Shown here: positions 52,240-61,193 of the stretch, piece after piece | How the letters are laid out: every line of letters begins with the position of its first letter | How positions within the stretch are numbered: position 1 is the stretch's first letter | Assembly: GCA_963811585.1 (NCBI GenBank) | Contig: CAWERR010000009.1 | Location: 310,001 to 374,000 of the forward strand | Length of the DNA stretch: 64,000 nucleotides | Source of the DNA: JACDHG01 sp963811585 | GTDB taxonomy: Bacteria; Actinomycetota; Actinomycetes; Propionibacteriales; Nocardioidaceae | Direction: 5' to 3' | Position numbers and translations under genes: made by a program | The notes under the pieces: model-generated | The model's database searches: none | Told to the model about the DNA's origin: nothing | Seen by the model: only the letters and a program-made list of their open reading frames with translations

Positions 52240-55200
52240 ATGGCTGAGGTCGAGTTCCGCTTGGCCGGCACGTTCGGCGTCTCCGTCGGAGGTCAGCGGC
52301 TGGAGGACGGCGAGGTCGGCAGCAGGAAGTCTCGCCTGCTGCTCGAGCTCCTCGTCGTAAGACGTTGGCGGTCAGTGCCGCTCGACGAGATCGTCGAGGT
52401 GCTGTGGCCGCAGGATGCCCCGGAGCGGGCGGCGGACAACGTCGCGTCACTGGTGAGCCGACTGCGGCGCGTGCTCGGTACGACGATCATCCGCGGCGGC
52501 CGGGGCGGCTACGCCTTGGCTGATGTGGCCGACGTACAGGTGGACGTTGACGAAGCCGAGCGGCTCACGGGCGAAGCAGAATCCTCTCTGAACCGCGCTC
52601 CGGCGTTGGCCATGGCCGCCACCCAGCGCGCTCTCGACCTCCTGGAGCGGGGGAGCGTGCTCGAGAACGAGCCAGATGCGAGTTGGGCCGAGCCTGCCCG
52701 CGCTCACACGCAGCGATTGCTCCGGCAGACTCGCCTCGTCGCCGCACACGCGGCACTGGCGACGGGCGACGTGGCTGGCGCCCGGAAGATCGCGGAGGCG
52801 GCACTCTCCGACGACCGGCTGGATGAGTCGGCCTGGCGGGCACTGATGCTGGCCCACCAACGAGCCGGTGAGCCGGGGAAGGCGCTGGCCGCCTACGAAC
52901 GCCTTCGCGACATACTCACCGCCGAGCTCGGTGCAGACCCAGCGCCGGAGACCCGTGACCTGCATGTCGCTGTCCTGCGTGAACAGAAAGAGTCGCCGCA
53001 GGTGCGGGAGGTGGCGCCCGGTCGCGAGGTCTCGCCACCCGTCGCCACGTTGGCCGGGCGGGAGTCGGAGGTCGCAACCCTGACCCGCGCCTGGACCGAG
53101 GCGGCGGCGGGTCGTGCGGCGCTGCTCGGCGTGACCGGTGTAGCCGGCATCGGTAAGACGCGGCTCGCCGAGGAGCTCGAGCGACGGGCATTGGCGACCG
53201 GCGGAGAGGTGCTTCGGGCGCGTTGTTATGAGACCGAGCGATCGCTGTTCCTGCAGCCGATCATCGAGGCGGTTTCAGCGCAGGCCCTGCGGATGTCACC
53301 GCAGATGCTGCGCGAGGTGGCCGGAGACCGAGCCGCTGTGCTTGCAGCGCTCGTGCCAGATCTCGGCGTCGCTCTCGGCCCGCTGGCCCGCGACCGGGGC
53401 ACGCCGGAGGTCGAGCGACAACGCACTTACGACGCCGTCATGACCTTCCTGCGCCGGCTCTCTGCGAGGCGACCAGTCCTCTTGGTGATCGACGATCTCC
53501 ACCTCGCCGGCCTCGCCATGCTGGAGCTGCTCCATTACGTCAGCCGTCAGGCAGCCGACAGCCGGCTGCTGGTGCTCGTGACGGTCCGGACCGAGGAGGG
53601 TGGAGAGGCGTTGTCCCGACTGGCCGATGTCATGACCACCCTTGACCTCGGGCCGTTGCCACCCGACGCGGTTGCGCGACTGGCCGCCGCTTCCGGCCAG
53701 AGCGAACATGCCGACGCCATCGTCGACCGGACGGGCGGGCATACCCTGTACGTCGTCGAGAGCCTACGAGGACTTGCCACGGGCGAGTCACAGGTTGAGG
53801 CGACGTTGCAGGACGTGGTGCAGGCACGGGTTCGCCGGGTCGGCGCCGAGCCTGAGCGCGTCTTGCGTGCCGCGGCGGTTCTCGGGTCGTCCTTCGAACC
53901 GGCCATGGTCGCCAAGCTCATCGACGAGCCCGCAGGTGAGGTCGTGCGCTGCTGCGAGGACCTGCTGCGGTCGCGGCTGGTAGTCGTGGCGGGGCGTGCC
54001 TACGAGTTCGCTCATGACCTCGAGCGTGAGGTTCTCTACGACACGACGCCGTCGCCGACTCGATTGGCGTATCACGAACGCGCAGCCAACCTGCTGACCG
54101 ACCAGCCGGAGGTCATGGCCGCTCATGCAGCGGTTCTTGGCGACTTGGCCCGGGCTGCTCGCGGTTGGGTGCGGGCCGCCGAGGCAGCCGCGCAGCGGGC
54201 AGCCGGTGCCGACGCCGAGCGGTTGCTCGACCGAGCCATCGACGCGGCGACACGTGCCGACGACCTTGACGTGCTCGGCCGTGCCTACTTGGCTCGTGGA
54301 CGCGTCCGCGAAGCGCTGACGCGTTACGAAGACTCGGTCTCCGACCACGAGAGAGCTGCGTCATTAGCCCGGGAGAACGGTGACCCACGCCTGGAGATGC
54401 TGGCACTGCGCGAGCTCGGCGGCGACTCGGCTGCTGCGCTGGGCCGACCGGCCGAGTCATACCTTGCCCATGTCGAGGCCGGGCTCCGCCTCGCCGAGTC
54501 GCTCGGCGACCGGAGCATGCAGACAGACTTTCTTTCCAGGCTGGCTGTGCTGAGGTGCAACGAACTCCGATTCCGGGAGGGAGTCCAGTTGGGCGAGCGT
54601 GCGCTCGCGGTGGCCCGTACGTCGCCCGATAAGGCCGCCCTGCCGAAGGCTCTCGACGGGCTCAAGACTGCGTACGCCTACCTGGGGGAGGTGGCCGACC
54701 TCGAGCCGGTCGTGGCAGAGCTGGAGCCACTGCTCCGGCGCACCGGCGATCTGTGGCGGCTGCAGTGGATGGTGTTCGAGTCGTCGTTCCCGCTCATCGC
54801 CGCGGCTGAGTGGCAGTCAGCTTCGGCACGTATCGAAGCCGCCCTCTCCCTCAACCGGCGCAGCGGCTACGTCGCCTACGAGGGGTGGTTTACGGCGCAC
54901 CTGGGCTGGGTTGCGCGCTTGCAAGGTCGGTATGACGACGCGGTCGGCCACGGAAAGCGGGCTATGGCCGCGTCAGCCGGGCATTCGTGGTGGATGGCTT
55001 CGGCCGCGGCGATGCTGGCGACGACCTTGCTGGAGCTGGGCCGGCGGCAGGAAGCCGTCGACGTACTGGGCTCCGTCCCGACGGCCAGTGCGCACGGCGT
55101 CTCAACCGCGTATCGACTCCGTTACCTCGCGGCGACGGCGGAGGCGACCGGGTCGGCCGAGGCGCTCGCGGAAGCCAACGACCTGCTGACAGGCATCGAC

Positions 55201-55506
55201 GCTCCCATCGGCAGCGCCTGGCTGCTCGGCCTCGATGCCTACCTTGGTGTCGCTCGGGCGTGGTTGGGTGCTGGCCAACCTGGTCAGGCTTCAACCGCGA
55301 TCAACCCGCTGCTCATGGCGGCGGACAGGGTCGGCTGTATCCCTGCACTCGCCGAAGGCTCGCTGATTGCAGGACGATGCGCCGCGCTGACCGGCGACCC
55401 CGCTGCAGCCCGGACGGCCTTGGAACGTGCTCGGAGTCTCGCCGAGCGCCATCGGATGGCGGGCCTCCAGCGCACGTCGGCTGAGCTGCTCGACGGGCTC
55501 GCCTGA
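52240..55506 (+). CDS. SARP-type regulator with BTAD, ATPase and TPR domains
   Basis: 1088 residues. N-terminal OmpR-like winged helix (1-90; EFRLAGTFGVSVGGQRLEDG, LDEIVEVLWPQDAPERAADN, VASLVSRLRRVLG), BTAD (95-240; AVRKIAEAALSDDRLDESAW, LAAYERLRDILTAELGADPA), then an AAA/STAND ATPase with Walker A GVAGIGKTRLAEEL (Lys306) and Walker B PVLLVIDDLHLAG, and TPR helices to the end. This is the AfsR-like large SARP layout. It sits next to a glycosyltransferase and a methyltransferase whose shared promoter has 11-bp-spaced repeats. The ATP domain suggests a switchable activator of secondary metabolism. Confidence 0.9.
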   Translation: MAEVEFRLAGTFGVSVGGQRLEDGEVGSRKSRLLLELLVVRRWRSVPLDEIVEVLWPQDAPERAADNVASLVSRLRRVLGTTIIRGGRGGYALADVADVQVDVDEAERLTGEAESSLNRAPALAMAATQRALDLLERGSVLENEPDASWAEPARAHTQRLLRQTRLVAAHAALATGDVAGARKIAEAALSDDRLDESAWRALMLAHQRAGEPGKALAAYERLRDILTAELGADPAPETRDLHVAVLREQKESPQVREVAPGREVSPPVATLAGRESEVATLTRAWTEAAAGRAALLGVTGVAGIGKTRLAEELERRALATGGEVLRARCYETERSLFLQPIIEAVSAQALRMSPQMLREVAGDRAAVLAALVPDLGVALGPLARDRGTPEVERQRTYDAVMTFLRRLSARRPVLLVIDDLHLAGLAMLELLHYVSRQAADSRLLVLVTVRTEEGGEALSRLADVMTTLDLGPLPPDAVARLAAASGQSEHADAIVDRTGGHTLYVVESLRGLATGESQVEATLQDVVQARVRRVGAEPERVLRAAAVLGSSFEPAMVAKLIDEPAGEVVRCCEDLLRSRLVVVAGRAYEFAHDLEREVLYDTTPSPTRLAYHERAANLLTDQPEVMAAHAAVLGDLARAARGWVRAAEAAAQRAAGADAERLLDRAIDAATRADDLDVLGRAYLARGRVREALTRYEDSVSDHERAASLARENGDPRLEMLALRELGGDSAAALGRPAESYLAHVEAGLRLAESLGDRSMQTDFLSRLAVLRCNELRFREGVQLGERALAVARTSPDKAALPKALDGLKTAYAYLGEVADLEPVVAELEPLLRRTGDLWRLQWMVFESSFPLIAAAEWQSASARIEAALSLNRRSGYVAYEGWFTAHLGWVARLQGRYDDAVGHGKRAMAASAGHSWWMASAAAMLATTLLELGRRQEAVDVLGSVPTASAHGVSTAYRLRYLAATAEATGSAEALAEANDLLTGIDAPIGSAWLLGLDAYLGVARAWLGAGQPGQASTAINPLLMAADRVGCIPALAEGSLIAGRCAALTGDPAAARTALERARSLAERHRMAGLQRTSAELLDGLA

Positions 55507-55513
55507 CGGTGAC

Positions 55514-57646
55514 CTACAGCAGCGCCGCAATCGAGGCGGCGGCCCGAGCGGCCCCGTTCGTCTCGACGGGTCGGTAGTCGACGGCACGCCCGATCTCCGC
55601 GGAGATGGCTTCGGCGAGCACCTCGGGGGTCGTGCTCGCGTACTCCATGCACCGTCCTGCGCCGTAGCGCTGCAGGCGATGCCGCACGTGGAAGTTCTGC
55701 TCGAAGTGGTTGCGTAGCGGGAAGTAGAGAAACGGCCTACCGCTGGCCGTCAGCTCCATGCAGGTGGTGAGCCCTCCTTGGACGACGGCGAGGTCGCAGG
55801 CAGCGAGGTGCCGATAGAGCTCGTCGACGTACGCGCGGATCTCCAGCCCCGGGTATGACGGCAGCGACGCTGGGTCGATCCTCGGCCCCGCCACCACGAT
55901 CATCCGCAGGCTGGGCACCGCCTCCTTTGCCAGCGGGAACGCCTCGATGACGCGGCGCAGCAACGCGCCGCCAACCCCTGAGCCCCCGACCGTCACGATG
56001 CAGACTCGTTCGTCCGGGTGGTAGCCCAACTGCTCACGCACGGCGGCGCGGTCGGCGAGCTTCGCGGGATCGAAGCCGGTGATGTAGCCGGAGAAGTCGA
56101 AGTGCTCCTGGGTCCACTCGCGAATCGAGGGCAGCCCCGGACCGAACAGGTCGGGGACGATGTCGTCGGGCTCGCCGACGAAGATCGCCCGATCGCGCAC
56201 GCGTGGGTAGCGCTCGACCTGCTCGATCATCTCGCTGTTGTAGTCAGCGGCCAGGAATTCCTCGCGTTCGCCACCGGAGGGCATCGGCAGCCACCCGACG
56301 AAGTCGGTCATCCAGGCGAACGCCGTGCGCTTCAGCTCAGGGTTCTCATGCCAGAAGTAGTCGGCGTCCCATGCCTCGTCCCCGATGACCAGGTCGTAGT
56401 GCTCGTCCTCGAGGACATCGTGAAGCACGTGGAAGTTGGCGACGAGGATCTCGTCCATCCGTCGCCACGCCTGGAAGCAGTGCAGGTCGTGCTCGGCCGA
56501 CTCTCCCTCGATGTGGGCCGACTCACTCGCCAGCCACGACGACGCCGGATGGACGCGCTCGCCGCGGGCCTCGAGCACGGCGGTGACCGGGTGCTGGGCG
56601 AGCCAGTCGACCTCGACGTCGGGGTGCAGGGCACGCAGCTCGCTCGCGATCGCCACGTCACGCAGCGCGTGTCCGAGTCCGATCGGTGACGAGAGATAGA
56701 GCGCCCGCGGTGTGCGCGAACTGGCGCGAGTCCAGGTACGACGCTTGTGACTGGTCGGCGCCAGCCGGTCCACGAAGTCGCGCAGCAGCAAGTTGAAGCG
56801 AACTGGATCACGCCCGTCGGGCGCGTGGCCCGATCCCTCGAACACGACAAGCTCACAGCCGAGCGCCGCTGCCAGCCGTTCACCGCCGCTCAGTCCGGTG
56901 ATGTGGTCGTCGCTGCCGTGCACGACCAGGCACGGGCATCGCACCTGCGCCGCGAGGTCGTAGGCAGTGGGGCGATCGGCATTATGGTGCCGGTCGCCGG
57001 CGGAGCCTTCGAGGTAGGGAGCGCGCTGTGTTGCGATGATCGTCTCGGGTGTGGTCTCCAGCCCCCACTCGATCGCGTCCTCGAGCTGCTTGGTCGAGTG
57101 CGGCTCGGTGAGCATCTGGCCCATGAAGAACTCGATGAAGCCAGGCCAGTCACGCTCCCAGTAGTGCCGGTTGTACTTCGCCCAACCTTCGTCAGTGTCG
57201 AGCGGCTGCTCGAAGCTGTGGTGAATGCGGTCCGGAGGGTCAGCGAGACCGACCGATGGACCGACCATGACGGCTCCGAGCACCCGCTCGGGGTGGTGGA
57301 CAGCCAACTCGAGTGCAAAGCCGGCGCCCATCGACATACCCACGACCACCGCAGCGTCAGTGTCCGTCGCATCGAGGACGGCCACTGCGTCTTCGACGAT
57401 CTCCTGCGAGGCGTAGGCGGCGACATCCATGGGCCGGTCGCTTCGTCCGTTGCCGCGGCCGTCGTACGTGACAACCCGGAAATGCCGAGCGAGGAAGGCA
57501 ACCTGCCCCTTCCAGCGACGGGAGTGGACGACTGCCCAGGTCGACAGGAGCAGGATCGTGGGACCTCCACTCCCGAACACCTCGTAGCCGACCTTGACTC
57601 CATCCCGCTCGATGTATCCCTCGATGTCGGGCTGCATTGCACGCAT
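55514..57646 (-). CDS. Alpha/beta-hydrolase fused to a glycosyltransferase
   Basis: 710 residues from ATG 57646 (GAGGAGGG six bases upstream). Part 1 (1-290): alpha/beta hydrolase with the nucleophile Ser105 in VVGMSMGAGFALELAV, Asp in VVHGSDDHITG and His in FEGSGHAPDGRDP. Part 2 (310-710): a GT-B UDP-glycosyltransferase-like enzyme starting YLSSPIGLGHALRDVAIASE and with the donor site VVQGGLTTCMELTASGRPFL and FPLRNHFEQNFHVRHRL. A combined hydrolase-transferase could tailor one metabolite or break and rebuild an ester/glycoside. Divergent from the methyltransferase; convergent with the SARP gene with 7 bases between. Confidence 0.85.
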   Translation of the reverse strand: MRAMQPDIEGYIERDGVKVGYEVFGSGGPTILLLSTWAVVHSRRWKGQVAFLARHFRVVTYDGRGNGRSDRPMDVAAYASQEIVEDAVAVLDATDTDAAVVVGMSMGAGFALELAVHHPERVLGAVMVGPSVGLADPPDRIHHSFEQPLDTDEGWAKYNRHYWERDWPGFIEFFMGQMLTEPHSTKQLEDAIEWGLETTPETIIATQRAPYLEGSAGDRHHNADRPTAYDLAAQVRCPCLVVHGSDDHITGLSGGERLAAALGCELVVFEGSGHAPDGRDPVRFNLLLRDFVDRLAPTSHKRRTWTRASSRTPRALYLSSPIGLGHALRDVAIASELRALHPDVEVDWLAQHPVTAVLEARGERVHPASSWLASESAHIEGESAEHDLHCFQAWRRMDEILVANFHVLHDVLEDEHYDLVIGDEAWDADYFWHENPELKRTAFAWMTDFVGWLPMPSGGEREEFLAADYNSEMIEQVERYPRVRDRAIFVGEPDDIVPDLFGPGLPSIREWTQEHFDFSGYITGFDPAKLADRAAVREQLGYHPDERVCIVTVGGSGVGGALLRRVIEAFPLAKEAVPSLRMIVVAGPRIDPASLPSYPGLEIRAYVDELYRHLAACDLAVVQGGLTTCMELTASGRPFLYFPLRNHFEQNFHVRHRLQRYGAGRCMEYASTTPEVLAEAISAEIGRAVDYRPVETNGAARAAASIAALL

Positions 57647-57686
57647 GGCGGTCCCTCCTCGCTCACCGCCCAGTGTTGCTAAGCCC

Positions 57687-57719
57687 ATTGCAGTGCGACT
57701 GCAATGCGGTTGCAACCCC
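57687..57719. promoter_or_regulatory. SARP-like operator: three repeats at 11-bp spacing, with palindrome
   Basis: ATTGCAGTGCG (57687-57697), ACTGCAATGCG (57698-57708), GTTGCAACCCC (57709-57719). GCA occurs at 57690, 57701 and 57712, exactly one helical turn apart. The first two also form a perfect palindrome ATTGCAGT-GCG-ACTGCAAT, and GTTGCAAC is itself palindromic. SARP proteins bind direct heptamer repeats with 11- or 22-bp spacing near -35, so this divergent promoter is a likely target of the neighbouring SARP (inference). Confidence 0.65.
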
Positions 57720-57769
57720 GCGGCACAGGCTCTTCTACATCAGCAGCAACCCCAACTGGAGGAGACACC

Positions 57770-58825
57770 ATGGCCGTTGATCAAGACAAGTTGATGACGT
57801 TTCTCGGACAGTTCGTCGGAGATCTCGGAGCCACCGTTGCCGCGGGAAGCGTCGTCATCGGTGACCGTTTAGGCCTCTACAAGGCGCTCGCCGCCGGGCC
57901 AATGCCTGCTCACGAGCTTGCTCAGCGCACCGAGACCGAGACTCGCTATGTCATCGAGTGGTTGCGCGGCCAGGCGGCCGGCGGCTACGTGATGTATGAC
58001 GCCGAGTCCGACACCTACTCGATGACCGAGGAACAGGCATTCGCCCTGACCGACCCCGAGGGCCCGCTCTACCTACCGGGCGCCTTCCAGCTCGCGCTCG
58101 GAACACTGCGCGCAGAGCCGCGGGTCACCGAGGCCTTCCGCACGGGAGCCGGCATCGGTTGGCACGAGCACGATGCCGAGGTCTTCGTCGGATGCGAGCG
58201 CTTCTTCCGTCCCGGCTATGTCGGCAACCTGACGACAGAGTGGATCCCGGCGCTTGACGATGTCGAGCAGAAGCTGCGCGCTGGTGCGCGGGTTGCCGAT
58301 GTCGGCAGCGGCTTGGGGGCCTCCACCATCTTGATGGCCAAGGAGTACCCGAAGTCCAGCTTCGTCGCCTCTGACTACCACGAGCAGTCGATCGAGACGG
58401 CACGTAAGCGGGTGGCCGACGCCGGGGTTGCGGAGCGGGTGGACTTCGAGGTCGCCTCGGCGCAGACGTTCAGTGGGACTGGTTACGACCTGGTGTGCAC
58501 TTTCGACTGCCTGCACGACATGGGCGACCCGCTCGGTGCCGCCCGGCACGTGCGTGAGTCGCTCGACGCCGATGGCACGTGGCTTGTCGTCGAGCCGTTC
58601 GCCGGGGACAACGTCTCGGACAATCTGAACCCGGTGGGGCGGGTCTACTACTCGTTCTCGACCTTCCTGTGCGTGCCCAACGCGCTGTCCCAGCCGGGCG
58701 GCTACTCGCTCGGTGCACAGGCCGGCGAGGCGGGAATCCGCCAGGTGATGACGGACGCCGGCTTCACCCGCTTCCGGCAGGCCGCGCAGACGCCGTTCAA
58801 CATCGTCTACGAGGTACGTCCGTAG
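57770..58825 (+). CDS. SAM-dependent methyltransferase with N-terminal winged helix (Rv2258c-like)
   Basis: 351 residues from ATG 57770 with TGGAGGAG upstream. The N-terminal 90 residues (GDRLGLYKALAAGPMPAHEL, QRTETETRYVIEWLRGQAAG) are a helical dimerisation/winged-helix region; the core has motif I ARVADVGSGLGASTILMAK, SSFVASDYHEQSIETARKRV, DLVCTFDCLHDMGDPLGAAR and GTWLVVEPFAGDN. Close in pattern to M. tuberculosis Rv2258c and O-methyltransferase-type tailoring enzymes. It is divergent from the hydrolase-glycosyltransferase fusion and likely in one regulon with it. Confidence 0.88.
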   Translation: MAVDQDKLMTFLGQFVGDLGATVAAGSVVIGDRLGLYKALAAGPMPAHELAQRTETETRYVIEWLRGQAAGGYVMYDAESDTYSMTEEQAFALTDPEGPLYLPGAFQLALGTLRAEPRVTEAFRTGAGIGWHEHDAEVFVGCERFFRPGYVGNLTTEWIPALDDVEQKLRAGARVADVGSGLGASTILMAKEYPKSSFVASDYHEQSIETARKRVADAGVAERVDFEVASAQTFSGTGYDLVCTFDCLHDMGDPLGAARHVRESLDADGTWLVVEPFAGDNVSDNLNPVGRVYYSFSTFLCVPNALSQPGGYSLGAQAGEAGIRQVMTDAGFTRFRQAAQTPFNIVYEVRP

Positions 58826-58831
58826 CTCGAG

Positions 58832-58872
58832 CGACCGTGCGCGCGTGCCCACCACGCACGCGCGCACGGTCG
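58832..58872 (+). terminator. 16-bp perfect hairpin after the methyltransferase gene
   Basis: CGACCGTGCGCGCGTG (58832-58847) and its exact complement (58857-58872) with a 9-base loop, six bases after the stop. Extremely stable, without T-run. Confidence 0.7.
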
Positions 58873-58953
58873 TCTCGGCAAAGCCCGCGCAAACGACGTA
58901 CCTGGAATTCGCCATAGCGACCGCAGGTCCCAGAGAGACGGCATCATGAAGCG

Positions 58954-59538
58954 ATGGTTCTCGAGTCGCTCTCGGTGCGCGCGCTTGAGTCGGGCGACGA
59001 CGACTGGGTGAAAGCCACGCTGGAGGAGGCGTGGGGGTCTGTGTTGGCGGCGCGGAAGGGGGAGCTGCTCGACGCGTCGAGCTTCCCGGGACATGTCGCC
59101 GTCGCCGAGGGCAAGCGCGTGGGGCTAGCGATCACCGTCGTCCGGGACGACGAGTATGAGGTCCTGTCCCTCTCGTCAGCCATCGAGGGACAGGGGGTCG
59201 GACAAGCCCTGCTCCAGCACTGCTTCGATGACGCCAGGTCCAAGGGGTGTCGGCGCGTCTGGCTGACGACGACCAACAACAACGTCCGCGCTTTCGCCTT
59301 CTATCAGCGCATGGGGATGAACCTGTGCGCCTTCCACCGCGACGCCGTACTCACTGCGCGCCAACTCAAGCCGTCCATCCCCTTGTTCGACGAGGACGGC
59401 GTCCCGCTCTTGCACGAGCTCGAGTTCGAGCTGATCCTCGCCCTGAGTAGCAGCCGCGGTGGTCGCGGATGGGGTGGGTCGGGCACGATGTGCAGGGACA
59501 CGCGGTCGCGAGGACGTCAGGAGGGGCTGATCTCATGA
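58954..59538 (+). CDS. GNAT family N-acetyltransferase
   Basis: 194 residues. The acetyl-CoA site is in the stretch LSSAIEGQGVGQALLQHCFD, followed by RRVWLTTTNNNVRAFAFYQR and GMNLCAFHRDAVLTARQLKP, typical of GNAT helices 3-4. The last 35 residues (SSRGGRGWGGSGTM) are poorly conserved and low complexity. The stop overlaps the ATG of the receiver-oxidoreductase gene, so it heads that operon. Target (protein, amino acid or antibiotic) unknown. Confidence 0.82.
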   Translation: MVLESLSVRALESGDDDWVKATLEEAWGSVLAARKGELLDASSFPGHVAVAEGKRVGLAITVVRDDEYEVLSLSSAIEGQGVGQALLQHCFDDARSKGCRRVWLTTTNNNVRAFAFYQRMGMNLCAFHRDAVLTARQLKPSIPLFDEDGVPLLHELEFELILALSSSRGGRGWGGSGTMCRDTRSRGRQEGLIS

Positions 59539-61193
59539 GCAAGCCGACGATCCTGACGGTTGACGACGACCCTCAGGTCTCGGCAGCGATCACTCGCGAC
59601 CTTTCGCGGCAGTATGGCGCCGACTACCGCGTCGTTCGTACGTCGTCGGGAGCAGAGGCGCTTGACGTGCTCACCAAACTCGCCCTTCGTGACGATCCGG
59701 TGGCCTTGATCGTGGCCGATCAGCGGATGCCGCAGATGACCGGGACCGAGATGCTCGAGCGCGCCCTAGTCCACGCGCCGGGTGCGAAACTCCTCCTGCT
59801 CACCGCATACGCCGACACCGACGTGGCCATCAAGGCAATCAACGACATCGGCCTCGACTACTACCTCCTGAAGCCCTGGGATCCCCCCGACGAACGGCTC
59901 TACCCCGTCATCGACGATCTCCTCGGCGACTGGCGGCAAGCCAATCGTGAGCACACCTCCGACATCCGGGTGGTGGGTCATCGATGGTCTGACCGCAGCC
60001 ACGAGACCAAGCTGTTCCTGGCACGCAACCATGTGCCCTACCGCTGGTACGACATCGAGCGTGACTCCGAGGCACAACGGTTGCGTGACCTTGCCGTCGC
60101 GGCGCCTGCGGATCTTCCGCTCGTGCTCATCCCCGACGGCGACACGCTCCGCTCGCCGTCGACGCTCGATCTGGCCGGCGCGCTCGGTCTGCACACGAAC
60201 GCCGAGCAGCCCTTGTATGACGTGTGCATCGTCGGTGGCGGGCCGGCCGGCCTGGCCGCTGGGGTGTACGCCGCCTCCGAGGGTCTGAGCACCGTCATCG
60301 TGGAGCGAGAGGCACCCGGCGGGCAGGCCGGACAGAGCGCCGCGATCGAGAACTACCTGGGGTTCCCCAAGGGGTTGAGCGGCTCTGACCTCGCCCACCG
60401 TGCGCTGGCTCAGGTCTCTCGCTTCGGTGCCGAACTGGTCCTCGCGCGTGACGTCGTCGGCTTCGAGGCCCGGGGGCCGGTGCGAGCGGTCCTCTTCAGC
60501 GGCTCGGGGGAGATCGAGGCGCGTGCGCTCGTGGTGGCGACTGGCGTGTCCTACCGTCGGCTCGAGGCTGCTGGGCTCGAGGAGTTCAGCGGACGTGGTG
60601 TCTACTACGGCGCCAACGCCGGCGAGGCCAACCAGTGCCAAGGCGACGAGGTGTACGTCGTCGGCGCCGCCAACTCGGCCGGCCAGGCGGCGCTCAACCT
60701 CTCTCGCTTCGCCGGGCGGGTGGTGCTGATCGTGCGGTCGACGACTCTCACGGAGACGATGTCTCAGTACCTCGTGGAAAGGATCCTGTCCGCGCCCAAC
60801 ATCGAGGTCCGATATCGCAGCGAAGTCGTGGGCGCCCAGGGCGACGGGCACCTCGAGACCCTCACCCTCGCCGACAGGGACTCCGGGGCTACCGAGCAGG
60901 TCACCACGAGCTGGTTGTTCGTCTTCATCGGTGCCTCACCCCGCACCGACTGGCTCGGACGCGACGTGGTCCGTGACGACAAGGGGTTCGTCGTCACAGG
61001 TCAGGATCTCTTGAGCAACGACCACGCCCAGCACTGGCCGCTCGCGCGGGCGCCGTTCGTCCTCGAGACCAGCGTGCCCGGGGTCTTCGCGGCCGGCGAC
61101 GTACGACTGGACTCCATGAAGCGCGTCGCGTCGGCTGTCGGTGAGGGCGCAATGTCGGTCTACCTCGTCCACCGCTACCTGGCCACGATCTGA
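59535..61193 (+). CDS. Response-regulator receiver fused to thioredoxin-reductase-like flavoprotein
   Basis: 552 residues from ATG 59535, overlapping the GNAT stop. Receiver (1-125): ILTVDDDPQVSAAITRDL, Asp62 in ALIVADQRMPQMTG, Thr in LLLLTAYADTD and Lys in YYLLKPW. A glutaredoxin-like segment (140-215; WSDRSHETKLFLARNHVPYR) follows, then an FAD/NAD(P)H reductase: VGGGPAGLAAGVYAASEG (233-250), GGQAGQSAAIENYLGFPKGL, and SVPGVFAAGDVRLDSMKRVA. The normal TrxR CxxC is missing: the site reads GANAGEANQCQG with one Cys (368). Adjacent to a sensor kinase. Annotated relatives exist by name; their chemistry is unclear. Confidence 0.88.
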   Translation: MSKPTILTVDDDPQVSAAITRDLSRQYGADYRVVRTSSGAEALDVLTKLALRDDPVALIVADQRMPQMTGTEMLERALVHAPGAKLLLLTAYADTDVAIKAINDIGLDYYLLKPWDPPDERLYPVIDDLLGDWRQANREHTSDIRVVGHRWSDRSHETKLFLARNHVPYRWYDIERDSEAQRLRDLAVAAPADLPLVLIPDGDTLRSPSTLDLAGALGLHTNAEQPLYDVCIVGGGPAGLAAGVYAASEGLSTVIVEREAPGGQAGQSAAIENYLGFPKGLSGSDLAHRALAQVSRFGAELVLARDVVGFEARGPVRAVLFSGSGEIEARALVVATGVSYRRLEAAGLEEFSGRGVYYGANAGEANQCQGDEVYVVGAANSAGQAALNLSRFAGRVVLIVRSTTLTETMSQYLVERILSAPNIEVRYRSEVVGAQGDGHLETLTLADRDSGATEQVTTSWLFVFIGASPRTDWLGRDVVRDDKGFVVTGQDLLSNDHAQHWPLARAPFVLETSVPGVFAAGDVRLDSMKRVASAVGEGAMSVYLVHRYLATI

